Assembly (NCBI GenBank): GCA_030648295.1
Contig: JAUSID010000210.1
Span: 1 to 53,325 of the forward strand
Origin: Opitutaceae bacterium
GTDB lineage: Bacteria > Verrucomicrobiota > Verrucomicrobiia > Opitutales > Opitutaceae
Direction: 5' to 3'
Length of the DNA: 53,325 bases
In this document: one piece after another, positions 24,454 to 42,670 of the stretch
Layout: every line of letters starts with the position of its first letter
How positions within the stretch are numbered: position 1 is the stretch's first letter
Notes under the pieces: model-generated
Seen by the model: only the letters and a program-made list of their open reading frames with translations
What the model was told of the DNA's origin: nothing
Databases searched by the model: none
Position numbers and translations under genes: made by a program

Positions 24454-24876
24454 TCAGGCCGCGGTGCCTTCGCGCATGATGAAGCGGCAGCGGAACGGGA
24501 GTTTCGCGTCCGCGAGACGAAAAGCTTCCTTGGCGACGGTGAGCGGAATGCCGGCGAGTTCGAAGAGCACGGCGCCGGGCTTGATGACGGCGACGTAGAA
24601 CTCGACCGGGCCCTTGCCCTGGCCCATGCGGACCTCGGCGGGCTTCTTGGTGACGGGCTTGTGCGGGAAGATGCGGATCCAGAGTTTGCCCTTGCGCTTC
24701 AGGTGGCGCGAGATGGTGACGCGGGCCGCTTCGATTTGCTGGCCGGTCATCGGGCCGCGCGTGAGGGACTGGAGGCCGAATTCGCCGAAAGCGAGCGTGT
24801 TGCCGCGCTTGGCGTTGCCGGAGCGGGAGCCCTTCTGCGACTTGCGATATTTGGTGCGGGCGGGAGCGAGAGCCAT
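24454..24876 (-). CDS. rplP: 50S ribosomal protein L16
   Basis: This 140-aa protein is needed for peptidyl-transferase centre assembly and A-site tRNA alignment. The N terminus ([17 protein letters not shown]) is standard and the signature GQKGxxR-type loop ([20 protein letters not shown]) is present, with the usual length. Confidence 0.97.
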   Translation of the reverse strand: MALAPARTKYRKSQKGSRSGNAKRGNTLAFGEFGLQSLTRGPMTGQQIEAARVTISRHLKRKGKLWIRIFPHKPVTKKPAEVRMGQGKGPVEFYVAVIKPGAVLFELAGIPLTVAKEAFRLADAKLPFRCRFIMREGTAA

Positions 24877-24886
24877 GGTGAGTTTC

Positions 24887-24972
24887 GATTTTGGATTTTC
24901 GATTTTCGATTTCGGACTCCGATTTTCCGGCGCTCAGCGCCATTCGAAAATCGAGAATCGCGAATCGAAAAT
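24887..24972. repeat. heptad-phased palindrome (GATTTTC family), rpsC-rplP spacer
   Basis: The left arm reads GATTTTG, GATTTTC, GATTTTC, GATTTCG, GACTCCG in phase from 24887 to 24921. The right arm reads ATTCGAA, AATCGAG, AATCGCG, AATCGAA from 24942 to 24969. The 20-nt centre holds a GGCGCTCAGCGCC mini-palindrome, so the whole element can fold into one hairpin. Confidence 0.92.
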
Positions 24973-24976
24973 GTCT

Positions 24977-25609
24977 TCAGGAGTTGTCGGCTTCCTTTTT
25001 GCAGATCCAGCACTTGACGCCGATCTTGCCGTAGACGGTGCGGGCCTCGGAGAAACCGTAGTCGATGTTCTCGCGGAGCGTATGGAGCGGCACGCGACCC
25101 TTGCGCTGCCACTCGCGGCGCGCGATGTCGGCGCCGCCGAGGCGACCCGAGCACTGGATACGAATACCCTCGGCTCCAAGCGCCATGGCCATTTCGACCG
25201 CCTTCTTCATCGCGCGGCGGAAAGCGATGCGGCGCTCCAGCTGCAGCGCCACGTTCTCCGAGACCAGCTGCGCCTCGATCTCGGGCTTCTTGACCTCCTG
25301 GATGTCGAGCAGGATTTCCTTGCCCGTGATCTTCGCCAGCTCGGCCTTGATGTTCTCGACCTCCTGGCCCTTGCGGCCGATGACGATGCCGGGGCGCGCC
25401 GTGTAAATTTTCACCCGCACGCGGTTCGAGGCGCGCTCGATGAAGATGCGCGGCACCGATGCCTGCTTCAATTTTTCCATCAGCTTTTCGCGGATGATCT
25501 GATCCTCGTGGAGCAGCTTGGGGAAATCCTTCTTGCCGGCATACCAGCGCGACTGCCAGTTGCGGCGGACGGCGAGACGGAAACCGATCGGATTGGTTTT
25601 TTGGCCCAT
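24977..25609 (-). CDS. rpsC: 30S ribosomal protein S3
   Basis: This 210-aa protein at the mRNA entry site has helicase-like function. It has the N-terminal KH type 2 domain ([20 protein letters not shown]) and the C-terminal domain with the [14 protein letters not shown] signature (here [20 protein letters not shown]). The length is usual. It is 9 bp after rplV. Confidence 0.97.
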   Translation of the reverse strand: MGQKTNPIGFRLAVRRNWQSRWYAGKKDFPKLLHEDQIIREKLMEKLKQASVPRIFIERASNRVRVKIYTARPGIVIGRKGQEVENIKAELAKITGKEILLDIQEVKKPEIEAQLVSENVALQLERRIAFRRAMKKAVEMAMALGAEGIRIQCSGRLGGADIARREWQRKGRVPLHTLRENIDYGFSEARTVYGKIGVKCWICKKEADNS

Positions 25610-25618
25610 GGAAGTGAA

Positions 25619-25963
25619 TTAGGAGTTGGTTTCGCCGTCGGACAGGATGATGCGGATGTGGGACATTTTCTTGCGTCGCGGGGCGGCCGAACCGCGGGCC
25701 GCCGCCTTGAAGCGCTTCAACACCGGGCCGTTCTCGATCACGGCGCTCTTCACCGTCAGCGAGTCCGCCGACAGGTTGTTGTTGTTCTCCGCATTCGCGA
25801 TCGCGCTCTTCAGCGTCTTCGCGATCAGCCGCGCGGACTTGCGCGGGATCAGGGCGAGATAATCCACCGCGTCCGTCGCCTTGCGGCCTTGGATGATGCG
25901 GGCGACTTCGCGCACCTTTTTCGGGGACATGCGCGCGTTGCGCGTGAGGGCTTGAACTTCCAT
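25619..25963 (-). CDS. rplV: 50S ribosomal protein L22
   Basis: This 114-aa protein lines the exit tunnel with its beta hairpin. The helix motif (MSPKKVREVARIIQGRKATD) and the hairpin (RFKAAARGSAAPRRKKMSHI) are normal. Upstream, the expected neighbour rpsS is separated from it by an extra exported-protein gene. Confidence 0.97.
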   Translation of the reverse strand: MEVQALTRNARMSPKKVREVARIIQGRKATDAVDYLALIPRKSARLIAKTLKSAIANAENNNNLSADSLTVKSAVIENGPVLKRFKAAARGSAAPRRKKMSHIRIILSDGETNS

Positions 25964-26001
25964 GTTGGTGGTGAGGATTCCGATTTTGCTTCGGCGATAG
26001 C

Positions 26002-26021
26002 GGCGTGACGCGAGTCGCGCC
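26002..26021. repeat. REP-like hairpin between rplV and the inserted gene
   Basis: GGCGTGAC, a 4-nt GCGA loop and GTCGCGCC form an 8-bp stem with one G-T pair, flanked by TAG/CTA. The unit lies in the 85-bp gap after the inserted gene. There is no T-run directly after it on the minus strand. Confidence 0.5.
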
Positions 26022-26048
26022 CTACCCTTTTGGTTTTCGTATCTGAGT

Positions 26049-26396
26049 TTAAGATTTGAGGACTTTGACGCTGGCGGTGTCGCCGGGGCGGATGGACTGC
26101 TTCGGGACGAGGGTCAGGATGAGCGCGGCGCTGCAAGCCGGCCGCAGTTCGACCACGAGCACCTCGGCGATATCCGTCGTGCCGCGACTGATACGGCACA
26201 CCATCCCGGCGCGGAGCCCGGCGTCGAAACCGCCGCGCAGCAGGACGAGATCGGCCACGCGGGTGGATTCGATCGTCGCCACCGTGGCGGAGGGCGCGGC
26301 GGCAATGGCCAATGGGAAATGGGCAATGGCCAAGACTGCCAGGCCCGCAAGCATGAGCCGGCGGGAACGCGACAGAACTGGTATTGAATTGGTCAT
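26049..26396 (-). CDS. exported protein of unknown function inserted between rpsS and rplV
   Basis: This 115-aa protein has a signal peptide (SRRLMLAGLAVLAIAHFPLA at 11-30, then IAAAP) and a C-terminal part of about 75 residues (GLRAGMVCRISRG, IAEVLVVELRP, IRPGDTASVKVLKS) with alternating beta strands, similar to the small beta domains of surface or flagellar-assembly (FlgT-like) proteins. That last comparison is weak. It has no counterpart in standard S10 operons. The DNA encoding the signal peptide is itself the arm of a heptad palindrome (CAATGGC units at 26302-26330), and the start codon lies in the other arm. Confidence 0.65.
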   Translation of the reverse strand: MTNSIPVLSRSRRLMLAGLAVLAIAHFPLAIAAAPSATVATIESTRVADLVLLRGGFDAGLRAGMVCRISRGTTDIAEVLVVELRPACSAALILTLVPKQSIRPGDTASVKVLKS

Positions 26397-26432
26397 TCGT
26401 TGCTCTTGCCCATTTGCCATTAGCCAAGCCGA
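26302..26432. repeat. heptad-phased palindrome (CAATGGC family) overlapping the inserted gene
   Basis: One arm has CAATGGC, CAATGGG, AAATGGG, CAATGGC, CAAGACT in phase from 26302 to 26336. The other has GGTCATT, CGTTGCT, CTTGCCC, ATTTGCC, ATTAGCC, AAGCCGA in phase from 26391 to 26432. The first arm encodes hydrophobic residues of the signal peptide on the minus strand, and the second carries the ATG at 26394-26396. Confidence 0.82.
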
Positions 26433-26444
26433 GCGGAGCGCGGC

Positions 26445-26720
26445 TCAGATCTCCTTGCGGGTCATGCCGCCGTGCGCCTTGAAGATGCGCGTCGGGGCGA
26501 ACTCGCCCAGCTTGTGGCCGACCATGTTCTCGGTGACGTACACGGCGATGAACGCCTTGCCGTTGTGAACGCTAAAGGTGTGGCCGACAAAGTCGGGCGT
26601 GATGGTCGAGCGCCGGGACCAGGTCTGAATCGGCTTCTTGGCGCCGGACTTCGCCGCCTTCTCGATTTTTTCGAGCAGGTGGTAGTCGACGAAAAAGCCC
26701 TTTTTGATGGAACGTGCCAT
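26445..26720 (-). CDS. rpsS: 30S ribosomal protein S19
   Basis: This 91-aa protein of the head binds with S13 near the A-site finger bridge. [20 protein letters not shown] is canonical. The start at 26720 is chosen because upstream in-frame codons are low-complexity spacer. The adjacent 103-bp spacer to rplB has loose GGTTTCTTCTTT-type repeats. Confidence 0.97.
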   Translation of the reverse strand: MARSIKKGFFVDYHLLEKIEKAAKSGAKKPIQTWSRRSTITPDFVGHTFSVHNGKAFIAVYVTENMVGHKLGEFAPTRIFKAHGGMTRKEI

Positions 26721-26823
26721 GGGGAGAAAAATACAAATCAGGAAACGGCAGAAATAAGAAACAGGTGAAACGCAGGCGTTGGGTTTCTTCTTTCCAAGGT
26801 TTCTTCTTTGGTTGTTTGTTTGC

Positions 26824-27693
26824 CTACTTCTGGCCGCGCGGCTTGCGACCGTTGTGGTGGACGATGATCTGGCTGTTCGACGGCTTCGAACGGCGGCGGG
26901 TCGGGAAGCCCTTCGCAAGCTGGCCCCATGGCGACACCAGCTGCTGGCGACCGCCACCACCCTTCGACTTGCCCTGGCCACCACCGTTGGGGTGGTCGAC
27001 CGGATTCATCGCCATGCCGCGGACCGTCGGGCGCACGCCGAGCCAGCGCTTGCGGCCGGCCTTGCCGAGGGACTGCTGGTTGTGGTCGCCGTTGCCTACT
27101 TCGCCAATCGTGCCGCGGCACTTCGGATTCACATAACGCAGCTCGCCGGACGGCATCTTCAGCGTCGCCTTGTCGGCTTCGATCGCGACGAGCTCGAGGC
27201 TCGCCCCGGCCGAACGCGCAATCTGCGCGCCGCGCCCCGGGATCAGCTCCACGCAATGGAGCCGCGTCGAGGGCGGGATGATCGACAGCGGGAAGTTGTT
27301 GCCAATATTGAAATCGTTCGTCGTCGCCTTGTCGGACGTGAAGATCGAGTCGCCGACCTTCAGGCCTTTCGGCGCGAGGATATAACGTTTCTCACCATTC
27401 GTGTAGGCCACGAGCGCGAGGTTCGCCGAGCGGTTCGGATCGTATTCGAGCGCCTGCACCTTGGCGGGCACATCAAGGAGGCCGCGCTTGAAATCGACGA
27501 TGCGGTACAACTGCTTGTGACCGCCGCCGCGATGACGCGACGTGATGCGACCATAGACGTTGCGGCCGCCGGTCTTGTGCTTGGTCTCGAGCAGCGCGCG
27601 CTCGGGACGCTTCTTCGAGAGGTCGGCCGTCGTCTTGTTGAGCGACGTGAAGCGGCCGGCGGGCGTGAGCGGACGAAAGGAATGAATAGGCAT
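26824..27693 (-). CDS. rplB: 50S ribosomal protein L2
   Basis: This 289-aa protein is required for subunit association and peptidyl-transferase activity. The zinc-free N-terminal OB domain and the SH3-like domain are normal, and the C-terminal histidine-containing loop ([20 protein letters not shown]) carries the catalytically important His. The tail GRKPRGQK is short. Confidence 0.97.
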   Translation of the reverse strand: MPIHSFRPLTPAGRFTSLNKTTADLSKKRPERALLETKHKTGGRNVYGRITSRHRGGGHKQLYRIVDFKRGLLDVPAKVQALEYDPNRSANLALVAYTNGEKRYILAPKGLKVGDSIFTSDKATTNDFNIGNNFPLSIIPPSTRLHCVELIPGRGAQIARSAGASLELVAIEADKATLKMPSGELRYVNPKCRGTIGEVGNGDHNQQSLGKAGRKRWLGVRPTVRGMAMNPVDHPNGGGQGKSKGGGGRQQLVSPWGQLAKGFPTRRRSKPSNSQIIVHHNGRKPRGQK

Positions 27694-27744
27694 GTTGATG
27701 TCTCCGGATTGGGCCCGCCTCCGTCGGAGGCAGGCGTGATCGGA

Positions 27745-28026
27745 TTAGACGAGTTCGATTTTGTCTCCGGTCTTGAGGGTCACGATCGCCTTCTTGTAAT
27801 CAGAGCCGATCACCGGGCGGCCCTGCCGGCTCTTCTTGTTTTTCCCGCGATAAACCTGCGTGTTCACGCGACGCACGGTGACCTTGAAGGTCTGCTCCAC
27901 CGCCTCGGCAATCTGGTGCTTGTTGGCGTGGCCGTAGACCTCGAAGGTGTATTGGCCAAGTTCGGACGAAAGCTTGTTCGACTTCTCCGACAGGCGGACG
28001 AGTTTGAGGATCTTGTCGGGTTGCAT
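27745..28026 (-). CDS. rplW: 50S ribosomal protein L23
   Basis: This 93-aa tunnel-exit protein docks trigger factor and SRP. The start MQPDKILKLVRLSEKSN differs somewhat from proteobacterial L23 but the beta-alpha core (YTFEVYGHANKHQIAEAVEQ) is clear. Its ATG shares one base with the rplD stop (TAATG), implying coupled translation. Confidence 0.96.
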   Translation of the reverse strand: MQPDKILKLVRLSEKSNKLSSELGQYTFEVYGHANKHQIAEAVEQTFKVTVRRVNTQVYRGKNKKSRQGRPVIGSDYKKAIVTLKTGDKIELV

Positions 28027-28658
28027 TAGTTCTTCCCTCCGTTGACGCGGGCGATGATGGCATCGAGCGCCTTGGTGCTGACGATGATCTTGGCGTATTG
28101 GGCCAGGTCCAGGGTGTTGAGCTTCGACGCATCCTGGAGCGACACGCGCTCGAGGTTGCGCGAGGCGCGGGACGTCTCGGCGGCGAAAGGCGCGTCGACG
28201 AGCAGCACGCGACCCTTCGGCGCGATACGGCCGACGACCACGTTGATCGCCTTCGTCTTCGTGACCTTGGTGTCGAACGCTTCGATGACGGCGATTTCGC
28301 CGGCGCTCGCGCGGTCGAACAGGGCGCGGCTGAACGCGAGCTGCTTCACCTTCGAATTGATCTTCTTCGAATAGTCGCGCGGCTTGGGACCGAACACGAC
28401 GCCGCCCCCGCCCCATAGCGGAGAGCGACTGGAACCGGCGCGGGCGCGACCGGTGCCCTTCTGGCGCCACGGCTTCCTGCCGCCGCCGCGGACTTCACCC
28501 CGAGTCTTCGTCGAGTGGGTGCCCTGGCGGTTGTTCGCGTTGATGGCGACGATCACTTCCTTCACCGCTTGCAGGCCCTTGTCGCCTTCAAACGTCGGCA
28601 GCCCGAAATCTTTTTCGGTGCTGGTCGTGCCGTCGGCTGAGAAAACTGTAAGTTTCAT
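28026..28658 (-). CDS. rplD: 50S ribosomal protein L4
   Basis: This 210-aa protein has a globular domain and an extended loop reaching the tunnel constriction (TKTRGEVRGGGRKPWRQKGT, followed by GRARAGSSRSPLWGGGG). L4 is the classic repressor of the S10 operon in E. coli; no S10-type leader is recognised here. Spacing to rplC is 14 bp. Confidence 0.97.
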   Translation of the reverse strand: MKLTVFSADGTTSTEKDFGLPTFEGDKGLQAVKEVIVAINANNRQGTHSTKTRGEVRGGGRKPWRQKGTGRARAGSSRSPLWGGGGVVFGPKPRDYSKKINSKVKQLAFSRALFDRASAGEIAVIEAFDTKVTKTKAINVVVGRIAPKGRVLLVDAPFAAETSRASRNLERVSLQDASKLNTLDLAQYAKIIVSTKALDAIIARVNGGKN

Positions 28659-28672
28659 GTCTTCGAATCTCC

Positions 28673-29431
28673 TTATTTCTTGGCCGGCGCGGCGGCCGGT
28701 TTGGCGGCGGCAGCGGGCTTGGCGGCGGCCGGTTTGGCCGCGGGGGCGGCACCCTTCCTGGTGTCAGCGATCGGTGCGGGCGGAGGCGGAAGCGCCCACT
28801 GGCCCTTGATCGCGCTGCGGACGATGACGTCGTCGCCATTCGCGCCGGGAATCGCTCCCTTCACGAGGATGAGATTCTTGTCCGCAATGACTTTCACCAC
28901 GCGCAGATTTTGTACCGTGCGGGCTTCGCTGCCCATGTGACCGGGCATGCGCTGGTTCTTCCAGACGCGGCCGGGGGTCTGGCGCATGCCGACCGAACCG
29001 ATGCGGCGGTGGAACATGGAACCGTGCGCGGCGGGACCGCCAGCGACACGGAAACGCTTCACCACGCCCTGGAAGCCCTTGCCCTTGGTCACGCCGATGA
29101 CGTCGACCAGCTGGCCTTCGGTGAACGACGTCGCATTGACGACGTCGCCGACCTTCAGCGTCGGCGCGGCTTCGAGGCGGACCTCGGCGAGGACACGGGG
29201 CGCGGCTTCGAGACCCGCCTTTTTGGCGTGCCCGAGCTCACCGGCGGCGGTGTTCTTGATTTTCTTCTGCGCGAAACCGAGTTGGACGGCATTGTAGCCA
29301 TCGATTTCAACGGTCTTGACCTGGACCACAGAGCAGGGTCCGGCTTCAACCACGGTGACGGGCACGAGCACGTTCTGTGCGTCGTAGACCTGCGTCATGC
29401 CGAGTTTCTTACCTAAAATTTCGGAGATCAT
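28673..29431 (-). CDS. rplC: 50S ribosomal protein L3 with an Ala/Pro/Lys C-terminal tail
   Basis: This 252-aa protein reaches the peptidyl-transferase centre through its central extension (MFHRRIGSVGMRQTPGRVWK). The core ends near residue 205; the rest (ALPPPPAPIADTRKGAAPAA and onward) is low-complexity and absent from standard 205-215-aa L3. A Gln in the central extension is the usual PrmB methylation site and lies in MRQTPG. Confidence 0.96.
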   Translation of the reverse strand: MISEILGKKLGMTQVYDAQNVLVPVTVVEAGPCSVVQVKTVEIDGYNAVQLGFAQKKIKNTAAGELGHAKKAGLEAAPRVLAEVRLEAAPTLKVGDVVNATSFTEGQLVDVIGVTKGKGFQGVVKRFRVAGGPAAHGSMFHRRIGSVGMRQTPGRVWKNQRMPGHMGSEARTVQNLRVVKVIADKNLILVKGAIPGANGDDVIVRSAIKGQWALPPPPAPIADTRKGAAPAAKPAAAKPAAAAKPAAAPAKK

Positions 29432-29492
29432 AGGCTAAGCGGTAGGTGGATGGTTTTCCGTTTAACGGACCTACTTTAGCGGGGGCCTGGCG

Positions 29493-29510
29493 GTCCCGCA
29501 GGCGCGGGAC
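29493..29510. promoter_or_regulatory. hairpin in the rpsJ-rplC spacer
   Basis: GTCCCG and CGGGAC form a 6-bp stem with a CAGGCG loop; further flanking bases (CCTG.../...CAGG) may extend the pairing. It lies in the 242-bp gap between rpsJ and rplC, an unusual size for that junction, so an internal promoter or leader is possible. No -35/-10 pair is clear. Confidence 0.4.
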
Positions 29511-29555
29511 ACAGGCATCGGCTAACTGTAGAGTATTAAAACCGGGTGGTTTTTT

Positions 29556-29660
29556 GAGTGAGAGTGAGGGTTAAGAGGAGCAGGGAAAAAGGGCGGATCT
29601 GTCGCGATCGATTTGCCGGCGGGCTGCGGTCCTTGGTCCTGGTCTTTGGTCTCTGGGTCA
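29556..29660. repeat. heptad-phased repeat (GAGGGA / GGTCTCT-like), rpsJ-rplC spacer
   Basis: The right arm reads GGTCCTT, GGTCCT (6 nt), GGTCTTT, GGTCTCT from 29628 to 29654. The left arm (29556-29590) has loose G/A-rich heptads such as AGTGAGG and GGAGCAG. It is the least regular of the listed elements, with one 6-nt step. Confidence 0.6.
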
Positions 29661-29673
29661 GCGGCGCCGCCGC

Positions 29674-29982
29674 TCAGACGTTGATCGTGATGTCAACGCC
29701 CGAGGGCAGGTTCAGTTTCTTCAGCTCGTCGACCGTCTGGGCCGTCGGCTCGATGATGTCGATCAGCCGCTTGTGCGTGCGGGTCTCGAACTGCTCCATC
29801 GACTTCTTGTCCACGTGAGGCGAACGGTTGACCGAGAGCTTCTCGATCCGGGTCGGCAGCGGGATGGGGCCGGAAACGCGGGCGCCGGAGCGCTTGGCGG
29901 TTTCGACGATGTCCTGGGCCGACTGATCGATTACGCGATAGTCGAAGCCCTGGAGTTTGATGCGAATTCGTTGGCCTTTCAT
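29674..29982 (-). CDS. rpsJ: 30S ribosomal protein S10 (NusE)
   Basis: This 102-aa protein is a ribosomal head protein that also acts as NusE in antitermination. [20 protein letters not shown] and the loop [20 protein letters not shown] are canonical. It is 20 bp downstream of fusA, so str and S10 operons are joined with no tuf in between. Confidence 0.97.
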   Translation of the reverse strand: MKGQRIRIKLQGFDYRVIDQSAQDIVETAKRSGARVSGPIPLPTRIEKLSVNRSPHVDKKSMEQFETRTHKRLIDIIEPTAQTVDELKKLNLPSGVDITINV

Positions 29983-30002
29983 GGCGAAAAAAGAACGGAG
30001 GA

Positions 30003-32201
<2,199 letters not shown>

Positions 32202-32222
32202 GTGAGCGTGGGGCTGGACCGG

Positions 32223-32696
32223 TTACCAGCGGAGGTGGGCGAAGGCGCGATTGGCCTGGGCCATCTTGTGGGTGTCTTCCTTCTTCTTCACGACCGAGCC
32301 CGTGTTGTTGTAGGCGTCGATGATCTCGGCGGCGAGGGCGTCCTTCATCGGAATGCCCTTGCGGCTGGTGGCGGCGGCAACAATCCAACGCAGGGCTAGC
32401 GATTCCTGGCGATCGAATGAGATTTCCACCGGCACCTGGTAGGTGGCGCCACCAACCCGGCGGCTCTTCACCTCGAGGCGCGGGCGTGCATTTTCCAGCG
32501 CGCCGAGCATCAGATCCACCGGGTCGCCCTTCTCGAGCTTCTCCGAAACCTTCTCGAAGGCACCGTAGACGATGCGCTGGGCAAGGTTCTTCTTGCCGTT
32601 CTTCATGATGACATTGACGAGGTGCGCTACCAGCGGGCTGTTATAGCGGATGTCGGGCTGGGCCTGGCGTTTCTCGGCTCGATGGCGACGGGACAT
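32223..32696 (-). CDS. rpsG: 30S ribosomal protein S7
   Basis: This 157-aa primary head-assembly protein binds the 3' domain of 16S rRNA and, in E. coli, regulates the str operon. [20 protein letters not shown] and the conserved [20 protein letters not shown] tail are normal. Confidence 0.97.
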   Translation of the reverse strand: MSRRHRAEKRQAQPDIRYNSPLVAHLVNVIMKNGKKNLAQRIVYGAFEKVSEKLEKGDPVDLMLGALENARPRLEVKSRRVGGATYQVPVEISFDRQESLALRWIVAAATSRKGIPMKDALAAEIIDAYNNTGSVVKKKEDTHKMAQANRAFAHLRW

Positions 32697-32726
32697 GGCG
32701 GAAGGATTTTAGAAGAGAACGGCGGG

Positions 32727-33107
32727 TTACTTGGCGGCCTTCGGGCGTTTGACGCCGTACTTGGAACGGGAACGGCGGCGCTTCTCCACGCCGGTGGCGT
32801 CGAGCGTGCCGCGGACAATGTGGTAACGAACGCCGGGCAGATCCTTCACACGGCCGCCGCGCACGAGCACGATGGAGTGTTCCTGAAGGTTGTGCCCCTC
32901 GTCCGGAATGTAGGAGATCACTTCGTTGCCGTTGGTCAGACGAACCTTTGCCACCTTGCGGATGGCGGAATTCGGCTTCTTGGGCGTGCGGGTCATGACC
33001 TGCACGCAGACGCCGCGGCGGAAAGGATTGCCTGCCAAAGCCGGAGACTTGGACTTGGCGGTCACCTTGCGGCGGCCTTTGCGCACGAGTTGGTTGATGG
33101 TCGGCAT
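32727..33107 (-). CDS. rpsL: 30S ribosomal protein S12
   Basis: This 126-aa decoding-centre protein starts [20 protein letters not shown]. The streptomycin-related Lys in TPKKPNSA is the drug-sensitive form, as is the second Lys-bearing loop (TLDA is later). The start at 33107 is chosen over upstream in-frame codons to 33272 because it gives the universal N terminus. The ribosome site is a weak AGGT. Confidence 0.97.
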   Translation of the reverse strand: MPTINQLVRKGRRKVTAKSKSPALAGNPFRRGVCVQVMTRTPKKPNSAIRKVAKVRLTNGNEVISYIPDEGHNLQEHSIVLVRGGRVKDLPGVRYHIVRGTLDATGVEKRRRSRSKYGVKRPKAAK

Positions 33108-33567
33108 ACGAAATGGGTTACCTGTGAGTGAAAATTGGCGAAAAGAGGTGAACGCTAGTTTGCGCCCAAAGCTCGGCAAGAACTTTTTGGCGAAAACTAA
33201 TGCGTCTCGCGAAAACGATCTTTTCGAGCGGTTTCGCGGAGAGAAAAAGCGTTCATCGGGTTGAGCCGACAACGCGGTTCAGAGAGAGAAAAGAGGGTTG
33301 AGCGTTGGCCGCGCGGCGCAGAGTTCAAGCACGATTTCACCCGTCCGATCAGATTCCCCGCATCGCGTGAGCGCGGGTCGACTTGGGTGACTGGATCGAC
33401 GCCCAAAATGCGCGCCATCACGGCTGTAGCTCTTCACCAGCTTGTCGCCCCAAAGCCAAGCCCGCTGGCACTGCGCGATCAGCCCGTGGCACCTCATCCT
33501 CTCCCCTGCCCTGCCTGATGTTGGGTGCGCGGTTGCCGCGCACCCGCCGTCTCCAGATTTCTGACAC
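33108..33567. other. 460-bp leader region before rpsL, no gene seen
   Basis: No frame here looks like a protein. It should hold the str-operon promoter or 5' leader, since terminators lie just upstream, but no -35/-10 pair is convincing. The stretch has ordinary GC content and no phased repeat. Confidence 0.5.
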
Positions 33568-33596
33568 AAAAAAACGCCCGCTCAAAAGAGCGGGCG
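33568..33596 (-). terminator. intrinsic terminator upstream of rpsL
   Basis: On the minus strand a perfect 9-bp stem (CGCCCGCTC/GAGCGGGCG) with a 4-nt T loop is followed by seven T residues. A separate terminator (33827-33855) already serves rpoC, so a short transcript made between the two is implied; alternatively this is an attenuator for rpsL. Confidence 0.92.
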
Positions 33597-33700
33597 TAAA
33601 ATCGAATGGAGCTAAGCTCTACATTCGGTTTTTGGCGGGAGGAAGATGCAAGGTGGGCATTCACCCCATCATTGACAAGACGAAATTTTGCCGCCGGGGA
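33568..33700 (-). ncRNA. candidate small RNA or attenuator leader between two terminators
   Basis: A hairpin (33603-33627; CGAATG-GAGCT ... AGCTC-CATTCG, nearly perfect) stands just before the terminator at 33568-33596. Overlapping it on the minus strand is a 13-codon frame, MPTLHLPPAKNRM (ATG at 33660-33658, stop at 33619-33621), whose last three codons lie in the 5' arm of that hairpin, as in leader-peptide attenuators. The 5' end is not known. An unrelated non-coding RNA fits equally well. Confidence is low because no promoter is visible. Confidence 0.3.
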
Positions 33701-33826
33701 ATCTCCTAAACGGCGTAAAATCCGCGGCTAGCACGAGCTACGTCCCGGCATTCCGACGCGTTGCCTGCATCGTGCACCCGGTGGAATTCGCGCGCCGCGG
33801 ATGCGGCGAATGGTGCATTTCCGACG

Positions 33827-33855
33827 AAAAAAAGCCGCGGACAGTGTCCGCGGCT
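33827..33855 (-). terminator. intrinsic terminator after rpoC
   Basis: On the minus strand a perfect 10-bp stem (AGCCGCGGAC/GTCCGCGGCT, 33833-33842 with 33846-33855) with a 3-nt loop runs into T residues. It begins 26 bp after the rpoC stop codon. Confidence 0.93.
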
Positions 33856-33880
33856 TCGAAAAGAATCGCTTCGCAATCGA

Positions 33881-38026
<4,146 letters not shown>

Positions 38027-38075
38027 TGTGGTGTCTCCCTGATTGTTTCTAAAGGTGAACTGGACGCGCGACGTC

Positions 38076-41855
<3,780 letters not shown>

Positions 41856-41940
41856 GAGTGTTCCCGGTGAAAGTTAAGAGGGCGCGGCAGTGCCCGTTAG
41901 CGCGCGCGACAGAGGCTGGAGGCACGAAACAAATGGACTA

Positions 41941-41986
41941 ACAGAGAAAAGGCAAAGGACAGGCCGCACCAAAGCGCGGCCTGTCC
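41941..41986 (-). terminator. attenuator-type hairpin between rplL and rpoB
   Basis: On the minus strand an 11-bp perfect stem (GGACAGGCCGC/GCGGCCTGTCC, 41957-41967 with 41976-41986) is followed by TTTGCCTTTTCTCTG. The T-tract is interrupted, so readthrough is expected. E. coli has a partial terminator at the same place that lowers rpoBC relative to rplJL; the analogy is inference. Confidence 0.8.
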
Positions 41987-42121
41987 CGATGAAATCGGAA
42001 GTTGTGCGGGTGAAAACGCCAATTCGGATTTGTCGTTGCGAGCGGGGCCGGGCGCCGGGGGCGATCCCTCTGCATTCGAGGGGAATCGCCGTGCGGCCGG
42101 TCCAGGCGCAGGACGGGCAGG

Positions 42122-42505
42122 TTACTTGAGTTCGACCTTCGCGCCAGCGGCCTCGAGCTTCTTCTTGATCTCTTCGGCCTCGGCCTTGGGGGCGCTCTCC
42201 TTGACGTTCTTCGGCGCGGCCTCGACGAGGTCCTTGGCCTCCTTCAGGCCGAGACCCGTGATGGCACGGACTTCCTTGATGACGCCGATCTTGTTCGCGC
42301 CGGCCTCTTTGAGGACGACGGTGAACTCGGTTTGCGCCTCGGCCGCGGGAGCGGCGGCGGCAGCGGCGGGAGCCGCGGCGGCGGCGACGGGAGCGGCGGC
42401 GGAAACGCCCCACTTCGTCTCGAGGTCCTTGACGAGGCCTGCGATTTCGAGAACCGACTGGCTGGAAAGCCACTCGATGACTTGGTCTTTGGTGATGTTG
42501 CTCAT
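42122..42505 (-). CDS. rplL: 50S ribosomal protein L7/L12
   Basis: This 127-aa stalk protein recruits translation GTPases. The N-terminal dimerisation helices ([20 protein letters not shown]), the Ala/Pro/Val hinge (about 38-57) and the globular C-terminal domain ([20 protein letters not shown]) are in order. Confidence 0.97.
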   Translation of the reverse strand: MSNITKDQVIEWLSSQSVLEIAGLVKDLETKWGVSAAAPVAAAAAPAAAAAAPAAEAQTEFTVVLKEAGANKIGVIKEVRAITGLGLKEAKDLVEAAPKNVKESAPKAEAEEIKKKLEAAGAKVELK

Positions 42506-42670
42506 GATGATCTCCTGCCCCGGGCTAGCGACGGCAGATTGGCCGTGCGTTTAAGGGACGTATCCCCTAGCGCGAAGCGTTTGATGGTTGGGCTTTCACT
42601 GACGCGCACCGCCGGCGGCGGGCGCATCTTTGAAAAGTGGGTTATTGGGTGAACGATTATTTGCGGCGTT

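Noticed and set aside
29529-29556. AAAACC-GGGT-GGTTTT hairpin with T-run in the rpsJ-rplC spacer
   Set aside because: The T-run is on the plus strand, where no gene is transcribed into it; with a 6-bp stem it is too weak to call a terminator.
33383-33709. 108-codon plus-strand frame spanning the terminators upstream of rpsL
   Set aside because: It crosses two strong minus-strand terminator hairpins and has no family resemblance.
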